Source: Streptomyces sp. SID10853 (GTDB lineage Bacteria; Actinomycetota; Actinomycetes; Streptomycetales; Streptomycetaceae). Taken from it: a stretch of 64,000 nt of DNA. The DNA is taken from the NCBI RefSeq assembly GCF_010548145.1, contig NZ_JAAGLN010000005.1, positions 1-64,000 of the forward strand. Reading direction: 5' to 3'. Positions 7,908 through 16,017 of this stretch are shown in pieces; the first letter of the stretch is position 1, and every line of letters begins with the position of its first letter. Position numbers and translations under genes: made by a program. The notes beneath the pieces are model-generated. The model was not told the origin of the DNA, ran no database searches, and saw nothing but the letters and a program-made list of their open reading frames with translations.

Positions 7908-7978
7908 ATGGACCCTCCGCCACAGGCGCACATCGGTGTCGGTCACGCTCCGCAGTACACCATGTGCGCCTACGACGG

Positions 7979-9889
7979 TCAATTGACGTCCGCGGTGCTC
8001 TCCTCCCGGACCGCCGTCGCCGCCCCGCCCCGCGCGGCGTCGGCCGCTTCGTAGAGTTCGGCGGGGCGCACCCCGTTGAAGGCCGCCACCAGATGTCCGT
8101 CCGGACGTACCAGCAGCACCGTGTGTGCCGATGCGCCCGGATAGGTCTCGGCCACCAGGAGTTCGGCCTTGACCGGCAGCGCGCTCACCGCTGCGGCCAG
8201 CCTCGGCATGACGCCCGCCTTCATCCAGTGCCGCCGGTCCCACACCCCCGTACCCGGCGCGATCAGCACGACCAGCAGCTGCCCGCCCCCGAGCCGTTCA
8301 CGCAGCCGCACGGCCGTACCGTCCGGCGCCGTGACCCGTACATCGGCGACCGGCGCGCCGGTCCGGGTGCCCACCGCGGTCTGTGAGGGGGTGTGCGGGG
8401 GCGCCAGGGGCGAGTGGGAGTACACCGGGGGCGCGCCCAGCGCACCGCCGCCCAGATGGCCGTCCGCGAGCAGGGCGTCGTGTCCGCGTGCCCTGCCCGG
8501 CAGATACGCCCGCAGCCCACCGCCGCCGCGCAGTATCGGCAGTGACTGGTCAGCGGCGCGCAGCCGGGCGGCGACAGCTGTCCGGCGCTCTGCCTGGTAG
8601 CTGTCGAGCAGCAGCTCGGACGCCCCGTGGTGCCAGGTCTGTGCCAGCTTCCAGGCGAGGTTGTCGGCGTCCCGCAGCCCCTCGTCCAGCTCCTGGGTCC
8701 CGAGCGCGCCCAGCAGATGCGCCGCGTCGCCGGCCAGGAACGCCCGCCCCACCCGCCAGCGCCTGGCGAGCCGGTGGTGCAGGGTGTAGACGCCGGTGTC
8801 GATCAGCTCGTACGGGGGTGTCTCGCCGCCGCACCAGCCTGCCAGCGCGGCACGGACCCGCGCCACCAGCGCCTCGGGGGTGACCAGTTCGGCGCGTGGC
8901 GGCAGCAGCCAGTCGATCCGCCAGACGTCGTCCGGCAGCGGACGGGCCGTCACCTCTTCGCCTCCGGTCCGCCAGGGCGGCAGCCGGTGCAGCAACGCTT
9001 CGCCGGGCCAGGGCAGTTCGGTGCGCAGGGCGGCCACGGCGTGCCGCTCCACCGCGGTACGGCCGGGGAAGCGGATGCCGAGCAGTTTGCGGACGGTGGA
9101 CCGTGCGCCGTCGCAGCCGACCAGGTGGCTGCCGCGCCACCAGGTGCCCTGCGGGCCCGCCGTGTGCACGGTGACGCCGCTGCCGTCCTGTTCGACGGTG
9201 TCCACCCGGCTGCCGGTGACCAGCTTCACCTGTTGCCGCTTCGCCGCCGCGGCCCGCAGCCCGCGGGTCAGTGTGTGCTGGGGCAGATGGAACGGCGATG
9301 GCTCGCCCGGGCCGTGACCGGGGCCGTCGAAGCTGTCGTACTCCCTGTACTCCCTGTACTCCTTGTACGCCTCGTGTGCCTCGAACTCGTCGGCCGGACC
9401 CGCCCTGTTGGGCCCTCCGGAGCCCCTGGCGCCGTCGGAGCCATTGCTCTCGCCGGTCTCCCCAGCCCCGTGAAACCCGTGCGGGCCCACTGAGCCGGAT
9501 GGGGCGGCGGTGTCCGAAAGGGCGTCGAACCCACCCGGCCGACCGGCCGCACCGGGGCCGCCGATGCCACCGGCCGGGCCCTGGGCCGCCGATGTGCCGG
9601 GTCCGGTGGAGAACCGGCCCGGCTCGTCGAAAACGACCCGCTGCATCTGCTGGCTCCGCCTGACGGACCGCCAGGCGGTCCACCGCGCGGTCTCGCCCGG
9701 GGCCGTCGCGCAGCCGATCCGCCCCAGGAAGTCGGCGGTGTCCGGGCGCAGTACGACGGTACGCGCCGGGCGGGGGGCCTGCTCGCCGTCCCCCTCGTCG
9801 AGCACGACGGAGGGGACATCGCGGGCGGCGAGTGCCAGGGCCAGCGCGAGCCCGACCGGGCCCGCGCCGACGATGATCACCGGGTCCAC
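7979..9889 (-). CDS. FAD-dependent aromatic-ring monooxygenase (PheA/TfdB type)
   Basis: A 636-residue class A flavoprotein monooxygenase that would hydroxylate an aromatic substrate using NAD(P)H. It starts VDPVIIVGAGPVGLALALALAARDVP, the GxGxxG dinucleotide fold, and later has GCDGARSTVRKLLGI (DG motif) and FLAGDAAHLLGALGTQELDEGLRDADNLAWKL (GD motif). A thioredoxin-like C-terminal domain follows. GTG 9889 is preceded by GAGGGG. Residues ~105-210 are a Gly/Pro/Ala-rich, low-complexity insertion ending in EAYKEYREYREYDSFD, between the FAD-binding strand and PFHLPQHTLTRGL; I would not expect this in the family. Substrate unknown; the neighbours give no pathway. Confidence 0.87.
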   Translation of the reverse strand: MDPVIIVGAGPVGLALALALAARDVPSVVLDEGDGEQAPRPARTVVLRPDTADFLGRIGCATAPGETARWTAWRSVRRSQQMQRVVFDEPGRFSTGPGTSAAQGPAGGIGGPGAAGRPGGFDALSDTAAPSGSVGPHGFHGAGETGESNGSDGARGSGGPNRAGPADEFEAHEAYKEYREYREYDSFDGPGHGPGEPSPFHLPQHTLTRGLRAAAAKRQQVKLVTGSRVDTVEQDGSGVTVHTAGPQGTWWRGSHLVGCDGARSTVRKLLGIRFPGRTAVERHAVAALRTELPWPGEALLHRLPPWRTGGEEVTARPLPDDVWRIDWLLPPRAELVTPEALVARVRAALAGWCGGETPPYELIDTGVYTLHHRLARRWRVGRAFLAGDAAHLLGALGTQELDEGLRDADNLAWKLAQTWHHGASELLLDSYQAERRTAVAARLRAADQSLPILRGGGGLRAYLPGRARGHDALLADGHLGGGALGAPPVYSHSPLAPPHTPSQTAVGTRTGAPVADVRVTAPDGTAVRLRERLGGGQLLVVLIAPGTGVWDRRHWMKAGVMPRLAAAVSALPVKAELLVAETYPGASAHTVLLVRPDGHLVAAFNGVRPAELYEAADAARGGAATAVREESTADVN

Positions 9890-10019
9890 GGTGCGGCCCC
9901 TCGGACCCGTGCGGAGAAGTGGCTGATGACAGATAGAGCCCGGTGCGCGATCACAGAACGTATGCAACCCACTGCGGGTGCTTGCGTCAAGTGACGGCGG
10001 GACAGGGCGCAGCCACCAC

Positions 10020-10166
10020 CCCCGGTCAGCCCCAGGGGCCGCCACCGGTCAAGCCCCAGGGGCTGACCCCGGCCGAGCCATGAGGTCCGCCGCCGGTCAG
10101 TCCCAGGGCCCGCCCCCGGCCGAGCCCTGAAGGCCCGCCGCCGGTCAAGTCCAAGGGCCCGCCGCC
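10020..10166. repeat. GC-rich degenerate tandem repeat downstream of gluD
   Basis: Units of about 25-35 bp based on GGCCCGCCGCCGGTCA and CCCCGGCCGAGCC recur at least four times between the monooxygenase gene and the gluD stop. It lies in the gap and carries no gene; the two neighbouring genes are on the same strand. It may fold and act as a terminator for gluABCD. Confidence 0.6.
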
Positions 10167-10168
10167 GG

Positions 10169-11056
10169 TCAGACCCCGGCCGTGCCGCCCCCGACCGCGT
10201 CGGACGCGCCCGTCACCCCCGGGGGTACGGCCGCGGGCCCCACGGCGATCCCCGTCTTCGCCCGCCGCCCGCGCTTCTCGATCCAGGTGGCGAGCGCCGA
10301 GAGGAGCAGGCACATCGCCAGATAGATGGCACCGATGACGACGATCGTCGAGACGTACGGGTACTGCCCGTTGACCGGTGTGTTGCTGGCGATCAGGCGT
10401 GCGGTCGCCAGCAGCTCCGGATAGAGAATGATGTAGCCGAGCGAGGTGTCCTTCAGCGTGACGACCAGCTGGCTGATGATGGTCGGCAGCATCGCACGGA
10501 CGGCCTGCGGCATCAGCACCGTCGCCACCACCTGCGACTTCCGCATCCCCAGGGCGTACGCGGCCTCGCGCTGCCCCTTCGGTACGGAGTTGATGCCGGC
10601 CCTGAGCACCTCGGCCTGCACACAGCCGTTGTAGACGGCAAGGCCCAGCGCCAGCGCCCACATCGAGTAGTCGGTGAGGAACCCGACCCAGATCGCGTAG
10701 ATGGTGATCAGCAGCGGGATGGAGCGGAAGACCTCGATGAACGCGGTCGCCACCCACCGCACCGGACGGTGGTCGGAGAGCCGGCCGACGACCAGCACCA
10801 CACCCAGCACCAGCGACCCCGCCGCGCCCAGGGCGAACGCCTTGAGCGTGGCGACGACGGCGTCGGCGATGTTGGTACGGATGCCGCTGTAGTTGAAGAT
10901 GTCCCACATGCCGCCGTCGAGGTCCCCCTTGCTGGAGAGCCGTACGACGGCGACGACGATCAGCGCGACGATGGCCGCACTGCCGAGGACCGAGTAGATC
11001 CGGTTGCGTACGACGGCCTTGGGGCCGGGTGCGTCGTAGAGCACGCTGGCACTCAT
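10169..11056 (-). CDS. gluD: Glutamate ABC transporter permease GluD
   Basis: A 295-residue inner-membrane permease of the polar amino acid (HisM-type) family. It begins MSASVLYDAPGPKAVVRNRIYSVLG and carries the cytoplasmic EAA loop EAAYALGMRKSQVVATVLMPQAVRAMLPTI that contacts the ATPase. Five or so hydrophobic segments are visible. Its ATG overlaps the gluC stop by four bases (ATGA), so translation is coupled. It forms the membrane channel with GluC. The C-terminal ~35 residues are Gly/Pro/Ala-rich and probably not structural. Confidence 0.92.
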   Translation of the reverse strand: MSASVLYDAPGPKAVVRNRIYSVLGSAAIVALIVVAVVRLSSKGDLDGGMWDIFNYSGIRTNIADAVVATLKAFALGAAGSLVLGVVLVVGRLSDHRPVRWVATAFIEVFRSIPLLITIYAIWVGFLTDYSMWALALGLAVYNGCVQAEVLRAGINSVPKGQREAAYALGMRKSQVVATVLMPQAVRAMLPTIISQLVVTLKDTSLGYIILYPELLATARLIASNTPVNGQYPYVSTIVVIGAIYLAMCLLLSALATWIEKRGRRAKTGIAVGPAAVPPGVTGASDAVGGGTAGV

Positions 11057-11700
11057 CGGGCGACCTCCATACGGCTCTCGACGAGGCGGAAGATGCCGCT
11101 GATCGCGAAGGTGATGATCAGGTAGCCGATGGCGACCCAGATGAAGAGGGGGACGATCCCGTACCCCAGGTCGCTCATGGCCTTCTGCCAGCCGAAGAGT
11201 TCGGTGACGCTGAAGGCACCGGCGATGGCCGAGTTCTTGGTGAGCGCGATGATGATGCTGCTCAGCGGGGCGATGACGGTGCGCGTCGCCTGCGGCAGCA
11301 CGATCATCCGCAGGGTCTGGGCGAAGCTCAGACCGAGTGAGCGGGCCGCTTCGGCCTGGCCCACCGGGACCGTGCTGATCCCGGACCTGATGGCTTCGCA
11401 GACGAACGACGAGGTGTAGAAGCCGAGCGCGAGCGATGCCAGCAGGAAGGGACTCATCCCCGGGAAGAAGATCTCGGGGACCACGAAGGTGGCGACGAGG
11501 AAGAGCAGCGTCAGAGGGGTGTTCCGCAGGATCGTGACCCAGGCCGTCCCGAAGAACCGCAGCGGCGGCACGGGCGAGACCCGGAAGCCGGCGATGACGA
11601 TGCCGAGGACACAGGCGATGACCGTGCTGATGACGGTGATCTCCAGGGTTCCTATGAAGCCGTCGCGGAACGCCGAAAAGTGGTCGAAAAGTACGTTCAT
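11053..11700 (-). CDS. gluC: Glutamate ABC transporter permease GluC
   Basis: A 215-residue HisM-type permease: MNVLFDHFSAFRDGFIGTLEITVISTVIACVLG opens the first membrane helix, and EAARSLGLSFAQTLRMIVLPQATRTVIAPL is the EAA coupling loop. It pairs with GluD in the membrane. It lies 135 bases after gluB, a gap larger than elsewhere in the operon, and overlaps gluD by four bases. Confidence 0.92.
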   Translation of the reverse strand: MNVLFDHFSAFRDGFIGTLEITVISTVIACVLGIVIAGFRVSPVPPLRFFGTAWVTILRNTPLTLLFLVATFVVPEIFFPGMSPFLLASLALGFYTSSFVCEAIRSGISTVPVGQAEAARSLGLSFAQTLRMIVLPQATRTVIAPLSSIIIALTKNSAIAGAFSVTELFGWQKAMSDLGYGIVPLFIWVAIGYLIITFAISGIFRLVESRMEVAR

Positions 11701-11835
11701 GAGGTCTCCGCGTCGGCGGGCAGCAGCTGGAAGACAGGGGGCCTGGCGCCCCGTACCCGGGTACGGGGCGCTTCGGCGCTTACGGTCAGGCGGTACCGGC
11801 GGGCCGATGGGTTGCGGCGCGCGGTGCCCGGTGGA

Positions 11836-12756
11836 TCAGTAGCGCTCGACGGCCGGCGGCGCGACGTACGAGGATCCGGACAGGCCCAGGGTGGCGTCGT
11901 AGATCTTCTTGTACGTGCCGTCCTTGACGTGCTTCTCCAGGGCCGAGTCCATGAAGTCGCGCAGCGCCTTGTCGTTCTTGCCCATGCCGACCCCGTACGG
12001 CTCCTCGGTGAACGGCTTGCCGACCACCTGGAGCTTCTTCGGGTTCTGGGCCGCGTAGCCCTTGAGGATCGCGTCGTCGGTGGTGACCGCGTCGACCTGC
12101 TTCGTCAGCAGCTCCTGCACACAGTCGGAGTACTTGGCCAGCTCGGTGGTCTTCGCGCCGTACTTCGGCTTCTCGATCTCCGCGAGCGGGGTGGAGCCCT
12201 TGATCGAGCAGACCTTCTTGCCCTTCAGGGTCTCCGGACCCGTGATGGCCTTCTCGTCCTTGCGGACGAGCAGCGAGGCGCCCGCCTTGTAGTAGGGCCC
12301 GGCGAATCCGACGAGCTTCTTGCGCTCGTCGTTGATCGTGTACGTACCGACGAAGTAGTCGACCTGGCCCTTGGCGATCGCGGTCTCACGGATACCGGAG
12401 TCCACGGTCTTCCACTCGATCTGGTCCTTCGAGAAGCCCAGGTCCGCGGCGATCATCCGGGCGATCTCGACGTCGAAGCCGGAGCGCTCCTTGGTCGACT
12501 GGTCCTCGAAGCCGAGGTACGGCTGGTCGGCCTTCGCGCCGATCACCAGCTTGCCGCGCTTCTTGGCCTTCTTGAACGTGGGGGAGTCGAGGGAGACGTT
12601 CTTGGCGACCGTGTAAGTGGGGAGCTTGGGGGCGTCGGCGGCGCCGGGCTTCGCCGCGCCGTTGTCGCCGGCCGAGCCCGACTTGCCGCCGCAGGCGGTA
12701 CCGGTCAGAGCGAGCACGGCGATCGTCGCGAAGGCGGCGGACTTACGGAACTTCAT
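11836..12756 (-). CDS. gluB: Glutamate-binding lipoprotein GluB
   Basis: Substrate-binding protein of a polar amino-acid ABC importer, anchored outside the membrane as a lipoprotein. The signal peptide MKFRKSAAFATIAVLALTGTACGG ends in a lipobox with Cys at residue 22. The body is a type 2 periplasmic-binding fold: KLVIGAKADQPYLGFEDQSTKERSGFDVEIARMIAADLG, then DYFVGTYTINDERKKLVGFAGPYY. Two ATGs are possible; 12756 is preferred over 12765 because AGAGG sits directly against the upstream ATG but at a proper nine bases from this one. It precedes gluC and follows gluA. Confidence 0.93.
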   Translation of the reverse strand: MKFRKSAAFATIAVLALTGTACGGKSGSAGDNGAAKPGAADAPKLPTYTVAKNVSLDSPTFKKAKKRGKLVIGAKADQPYLGFEDQSTKERSGFDVEIARMIAADLGFSKDQIEWKTVDSGIRETAIAKGQVDYFVGTYTINDERKKLVGFAGPYYKAGASLLVRKDEKAITGPETLKGKKVCSIKGSTPLAEIEKPKYGAKTTELAKYSDCVQELLTKQVDAVTTDDAILKGYAAQNPKKLQVVGKPFTEEPYGVGMGKNDKALRDFMDSALEKHVKDGTYKKIYDATLGLSGSSYVAPPAVERY

Positions 12757-12799
12757 GCTGAACATCCTCTGTTTCGGCGCCCGTTGGACGTCTGTCTCA

Positions 12800-13594
12800 T
12801 CAGTGGTGAAGGATCTTCGACAGGAAGTCCTTGGCGCGGTCACTGCGGGGGTTGCTGAAGAACTGCTCCGGGACGGCCTCTTCGACGATCTTTCCGTCGG
12901 CCATGAAGACGACCCGGTTGGCCGCGGAGCGCGCGAATCCCATCTCGTGGGTGACGACGATCATCGTCATGCCGTCACGGGCCAGCTGCTGCATGACCTC
13001 GAGGACCTCATTGATCATCTCGGGGTCGAGCGCGGAGGTCGGCTCGTCGAAGAGCATGACCTTCGGGTCCATCGCCAGCGCCCTGGCGATCGCGACACGC
13101 TGCTGCTGGCCGCCGGAGAGCTGCGCGGGGAACTTGTCGGCCTGGGCACCGACACCCACCCGGTCCAGCAGCGCACGCGCCTTGTCCTCGGCGGCCTTCT
13201 TCTCGGTCTTGCGCACCTTGGTCTGGCCGAGCACCACGTTCTGCAGAACAGTCTTGTGCGCGAAGAGGTTGAACGACTGGAAGACCATGCCGACATCGGC
13301 ACGCAGCCTGGCCAGCTCCCGTCCCTCGGCGGGGAGGGGCTTGCCGTCGATCGTTATCGCGCCGGAGTCGACTGTCTCCAGACGGTTGATGGTGCGGCAC
13401 AGCGTGGACTTACCGGACCCCGAGGGCCCGATGACGACCACGACCTCGCCGCGCGCGATGGTCAGGTCGATGTCCTGGAGCACATGCAGCGCGCCGAAGT
13501 GCTTGTTGACGTTGCTCAGTACGACCAGGTCGTCCGCTACCGGCAGGGGGTCTTCGGCTGATTCGGCGGACTCGGTCACTGGCACTCCGCTCAT
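12800..13594 (-). CDS. gluA: Glutamate ABC transporter ATPase GluA
   Basis: A 264-residue ABC ATPase that energises glutamate import. It has Walker [11 protein letters not shown]-loop [11 protein letters not shown], signature [15 protein letters not shown], Walker [14 protein letters not shown] and H-loop VVTHEMGFA in canonical order. ATG 13594 begins [15 protein letters not shown], with GAGGAGGACGGAG upstream. It is the first gene of the gluABCD operon, 43 bases before gluB, and is transcribed away from gluR. Confidence 0.94.
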   Translation of the reverse strand: MSGVPVTESAESAEDPLPVADDLVVLSNVNKHFGALHVLQDIDLTIARGEVVVVIGPSGSGKSTLCRTINRLETVDSGAITIDGKPLPAEGRELARLRADVGMVFQSFNLFAHKTVLQNVVLGQTKVRKTEKKAAEDKARALLDRVGVGAQADKFPAQLSGGQQQRVAIARALAMDPKVMLFDEPTSALDPEMINEVLEVMQQLARDGMTMIVVTHEMGFARSAANRVVFMADGKIVEEAVPEQFFSNPRSDRAKDFLSKILHH

Positions 13595-13910
13595 CGGCTG
13601 TTCGCTCCGTCCTCCTCGACCGCAAGTGCGGTCGTGGTTGGAAGGACAGTAATGAGGCGCTCCTACCAGCGTCATTACATCTGAGCGGAAATTGAGCATC
13701 ACGATCTGGTTGCACGTGGGCACGGGCCGGACACTCCTGGTGAAGGACGCCGTGATCCGGAGTACCGGGTGCGTAACGGAAACCGCCGGAATCCGGAACC
13801 CTCTTGACTGGTGCGGCGGCCATCGGCGTGGATGCCTGGATACGGCTGGATTCTGCCGGGGCACGGAACCGGATCCGGATCATCAGACGTACCGATAACG
13901 AGAGGGGCCC
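13595..13910. promoter_or_regulatory. Divergent gluA/gluR control region with inverted repeat
   Basis: The 316-base gap holds no gene and must contain both promoters. GTAATGA (13649-13655) and TCATTAC (13672-13678) form an inverted repeat, with GCGCT/AGCG extending the arms inward. It is 55 bases from the gluA start and is a candidate site for the neighbouring response regulator. Confidence 0.6.
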
Positions 13911-14600
13911 ATGAGACTGCTGCTCGTCGAGGACGACAACCACGTGGCCGCCGCCCTGTCCGCCGTACTGGCCAGGCACGGCTTCAAAGTCGTGCACGCC
14001 CGCAACGGCGAGGAGGCGCTCCGGTGCCTGCTGCCGGACGACCAGGAGCCCTTCGGCGTCATCCTGCTGGACCTCGGCCTGCCCGACCTGGACGGCTACG
14101 AGGTCTGCGGCAAGATCCGCAAGCGCACCGACACCCCGGTGATCATGGTGACCGCCCGGGCCGATGTGCGGTCCCGTATCCACGGCCTCAACCTCGGCGC
14201 CGACGACTACGTCGTCAAGCCCTACGACACGGGCGAACTGCTCGCCCGCATCCACGCCGTCAGCCGGCGCAAGAGCGCGGGCGACGACACCGGGCCGCTC
14301 CCGGCCGCCGCACTCCGGGTCGGCCCCGTCGAGATCCAGTTGCCCACCCGGCGCGTCAGCGTGGAGGGCGGCGAGATACAGCTCACCCGCAAGGAGTTCG
14401 ACCTGCTGGCGCTGCTCGCCCAGCGCCCCGGCGTCGTCTTCCGCAGGGAGCAGATCATCAGCGAGGTCTGGCAGACCAGCTGGGAGGGGACCGGCCGCAC
14501 CCTGGAGGTGCACGTCGCCTCGCTGCGCTCCAAACTGCAGCTGCCCGCCCTGATCGAGACCGTGCGCGGCGTCGGCTACCGCCTCGTCGTCCCGGCCTGA
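13911..14600 (+). CDS. gluR: OmpR-family response regulator GluR
   Basis: A 229-residue response regulator: receiver domain MRLLLVEDDNHVAAALSAVLARHG with the phospho-accepting Asp in VILLDLGLPDLDGYEV, Lys of the receiver in VVKPYDTGELLARI, and a C-terminal winged helix ending TLEVHVASLRSKLQLPALIETVRGVGYRLVVPA. GAGAGGGGCCC supplies the ribosome site before ATG 13911. In S. coelicolor the pair in this position is GluR/GluK, which senses glutamate and activates the divergent gluABCD operon; the same role is inferred here from gene order. Confidence 0.9.
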   Translation: MRLLLVEDDNHVAAALSAVLARHGFKVVHARNGEEALRCLLPDDQEPFGVILLDLGLPDLDGYEVCGKIRKRTDTPVIMVTARADVRSRIHGLNLGADDYVVKPYDTGELLARIHAVSRRKSAGDDTGPLPAAALRVGPVEIQLPTRRVSVEGGEIQLTRKEFDLLALLAQRPGVVFRREQIISEVWQTSWEGTGRTLEVHVASLRSKLQLPALIETVRGVGYRLVVPA

Positions 14601-14614
14601 GGCGCGTCGGGCCC

Positions 14615-16009
14615 GTGCGCGCACGACTGCTTCCGCTGCTCATCGTCCTCATGGCCGGGGTGCTGCTCGCGCTCGGCTTCCCGCTCGCGCTGAGCGTGGC
14701 GGCCGCCGCACAGCAGAAGGTGGTCGTCGACCGGATCGACGACACCGCGCGGATGGCCGAGGAGGCCCAGTTCGTCACCGAGATACCGGCCAGCGAACAG
14801 GAGCGGCACGACACCCTCCAGGAGGAGCTCGACCGCTACCAGACGGTGTACGGCATCCGGGCCGGCGTCTTCTACCGCGACCGCGTCGCCATGGCCGCGG
14901 CCCCGCGGTCCTGGCAGGTCCCGGTCAGTGGAGAGGGGCGGACCGCCTTCGAGGACGCGCTGGCCGGACGGCGCAGCCGGGACCCGGCGCAGATCTGGCC
15001 CTGGCAGCAGGGGCGGCTGATCGTCGCCTCGCCCGTCGTCAGGAACGGCGATGTGATCGCGGTGGTGGTCACCGACTCGCCCACCGACCAGATGCGTTCG
15101 CGCACCGTCCGCGGCTGGCTGCTCATCGGCGCGGGCGAGGCGGGGGCGATGCTGCTCGCCGTGGGCGCCGCCTTCCGGCTCACCGGCTGGGTGCTGCTTC
15201 CGGTACGGACCCTGGACGCCGCCACCCACGGCATCGCGACCGGGCTGATGAACTCACGCGTCGCCTCCGGCAGCGGCCCACCCGAACTGCGCCGTCTGGC
15301 ACGGTCGTTCAACGAGATGGCCGACAACGTCGAGGACGTGCTGGAGCAGCAGCGCGCCTTCGTGGCGGACGCCTCGCACCAGCTGCGCAACCCGCTCGCG
15401 GCGCTGCTGCTGCGGATCGAGCTGCTCGCCTTCGAACTCCCGGAGGGCAACGAGGAGATCGCTTCCGTACGCACCGAGGGCAAGCGCCTGGGCCAGGTAC
15501 TCGACGACCTCCTGGACTTGGCGCTGGCCGAGCACACGGCGGCGGAGCTGCGGGTCACCGACATTGCCGAGCTGGCGGCCGAGCGGGTCGCGGCCTGGCG
15601 CCCGGTCGCGGAGGCCAAGGGGGTCCGGCTCACCGAGGGGGGCTCCGCGGCGGTCACCGCCTGGGCCGACCCCGTCGCGCTCTCCAGCGCCCTGGACGCA
15701 GTGATCGACAACGCGCTGAAGTTCACCCCGGAGGGCGAGGAGGTGCGGGTCGAGACCGCTTCCGACGGCTCCTCGTCCCGGATCACGGTCGCCGACGGCG
15801 GACCGGGCCTCAGCCAGGACGAACTGGCCCGGATCGGCGACCGGTTCTGGCGCAGCGGCCGCCATCAGAACATCAAGGGCTCGGGCCTCGGTCTCTCCAT
15901 CTCGCGTGCCCTGCTGACGGCGGGCCGCGGCTCGATCGCCTACCGGCAGAACGAACCGCACGGGCTCCGGGTGACCGTGACGGTGCCGCGCACCGCGCCG
16001 GACAGCTGA
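14615..16009 (+). CDS. gluK: Sensor histidine kinase GluK
   Basis: A 464-residue membrane kinase. An N-terminal membrane helix (LLPLLIVLMAGVLLALGFPLALSVAAA) and a second one near residue 170 (GWLLIGAGEAGAMLLAVGAAF) flank an extracytoplasmic sensor of about 130 residues. Then come a HAMP-like linker, the H-box FVADASHQLRNPLAALLLRIELL, the N-box DAVIDNALKFTPEG, G1 VADGGPGLSQDE and G2 GSGLGLSISRAL. The GTG at 14615 starts 14 bases after gluR, so the two are co-transcribed. It is convergent with the TAXI gene, with eight bases between the stops. Confidence 0.9.
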   Translation: MRARLLPLLIVLMAGVLLALGFPLALSVAAAAQQKVVVDRIDDTARMAEEAQFVTEIPASEQERHDTLQEELDRYQTVYGIRAGVFYRDRVAMAAAPRSWQVPVSGEGRTAFEDALAGRRSRDPAQIWPWQQGRLIVASPVVRNGDVIAVVVTDSPTDQMRSRTVRGWLLIGAGEAGAMLLAVGAAFRLTGWVLLPVRTLDAATHGIATGLMNSRVASGSGPPELRRLARSFNEMADNVEDVLEQQRAFVADASHQLRNPLAALLLRIELLAFELPEGNEEIASVRTEGKRLGQVLDDLLDLALAEHTAAELRVTDIAELAAERVAAWRPVAEAKGVRLTEGGSAAVTAWADPVALSSALDAVIDNALKFTPEGEEVRVETASDGSSSRITVADGGPGLSQDELARIGDRFWRSGRHQNIKGSGLGLSISRALLTAGRGSIAYRQNEPHGLRVTVTVPRTAPDS

Positions 16010-16017
16010 CCGTACGG

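Noticed and set aside
7772-7933. N-terminal extension of the cysteine dioxygenase (MCACGGG...)
   Set aside because: It would overlap the leader peptide and gives a low-complexity head; the ATG at 7771 has a ribosome site and fits the family.
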